Shown here in pieces: positions 5,844-6,002 of a stretch of 6,002 nt of DNA. The notes beneath the pieces are model-generated. The model did not search any database. It was not told the origin of the DNA and was given only the letters and a program-made list of their open reading frames with translations. The translations under genes were made by a program, and so were the position numbers. Positions within the stretch are counted from its first letter, which is position 1, and each line of letters starts with the position of its first letter. This DNA comes from a bacterium (lineage in GTDB: Bacteria > Campylobacterota > Campylobacteria > Campylobacterales > Sulfurimonadaceae), in the NCBI GenBank assembly GCA_018824795.1, contig JAHJFL010000135.1, positions 1-6,002 of the forward strand, read 5' to 3'.

Positions 5844-6002
5844 ATGGCTTTAGATCAGGCTAAAAAACAAGAGATCGTTGCAAAATACGGTCGTAAAGAA
5901 AATGACACAGGTTCAAGTGAAGTACAAATTGCACTTTTCACAACAAGAATTGCTGAATTAACAGAACACCTTAAAATATTCAAAAAAGATCATGCATCAA
6001 GA
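5844..6002 (+). CDS. rpsO: 30S ribosomal protein S15, N-terminal part, cut by window edge
   Basis: Primary 16S rRNA-binding protein of the small subunit platform. It binds the helix 20/21/22 junction and helps form bridges to the 50S subunit. The 53 visible codons begin [20 protein letters not shown] and continue with [20 protein letters not shown] and [13 protein letters not shown]. This is the diagnostic S15 pattern (KYGR, DTGS-EVQ, TERI-like helix, HLK-KKDH-SR) up to where the RRGLL segment would follow; the full protein is about 90 residues. The ATG follows AGGAGG by 5 bases. It is divergent from the Rrf2 regulator across a 181-base spacer. S15 represses its own translation in many bacteria through unrelated leader structures, so leader control is possible here but not shown. 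Confidence 0.97.
   Translation, partial: MALDQAKKQEIVAKYGRKENDTGSSEVQIALFTTRIAELTEHLKIFKKDHASR

Noticed and set aside
1..6002. CRISPR arrays, tRNA genes, insertion sequences or phage genes
   Set aside because: No spaced direct repeats, cloverleaf, transposase or phage-like protein was seen in the window.

Overview
The window looks like a chromosomal segment from a Campylobacterota (epsilonproteobacterial) organism, most likely close to Sulfurimonas. It is AT-rich. It carries an FlhA that closely resembles those I remember from Campylobacter, and it has the gene order rpsO / divergent Rrf2 regulator / flhA, which I recall from Campylobacter jejuni. The genus is inferred from protein flavour and gene order; no search was run.

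Left part (1-1733, + strand): the C-terminal part of a zinc-dependent N-acetylmuramoyl-L-alanine amidase (Amidase_3), cut by the window edge. It is followed after 47 bases by an EAL-HDOD signalling protein whose EAL domain has lost most catalytic residues. The two could be co-transcribed. They converge on the minus-strand block at a short junction (1734-1841) that holds a terminator-type hairpin and the first copy of a two-hairpin repeat.

Middle and right (1842-5662, - strand): an Rrf2-family regulator with three cysteines, then flhA starting at TTG only 2 bases after the regulator's stop, then, after a 165-base gap, a DHH-DHHA1 phosphoesterase of the NrnB type. The gap holds three consecutive hairpin structures: a long one that includes the flhA stop codon, an A/T hairpin, and the second copy of the repeat. 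The regulator has a perfect TATAAT on its side of the divergent spacer. rpsO (ribosomal protein S15) starts on the + strand at 5844 with a strong Shine-Dalgarno and runs off the right edge.

How the genes fit together: the amidase (cell-wall hydrolysis) and FlhA (flagellar export gate) are cell-envelope and motility functions. The EAL-HDOD protein and the NrnB-like phosphoesterase touch nucleotide signalling and tiny-RNA turnover. Any direct functional link is inference.

The least expected observation is the pair of about 65-base non-coding elements at 1753-1818 and 2954-3017. They share the same two-hairpin fold and conserved linkers, and four base pairs differ by compensatory changes. Their length differences fall only in loops. 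Their mismatches become G-U wobbles only on the minus strand. This points to a structured RNA or REP-like element family lying just 3' of minus-strand genes.
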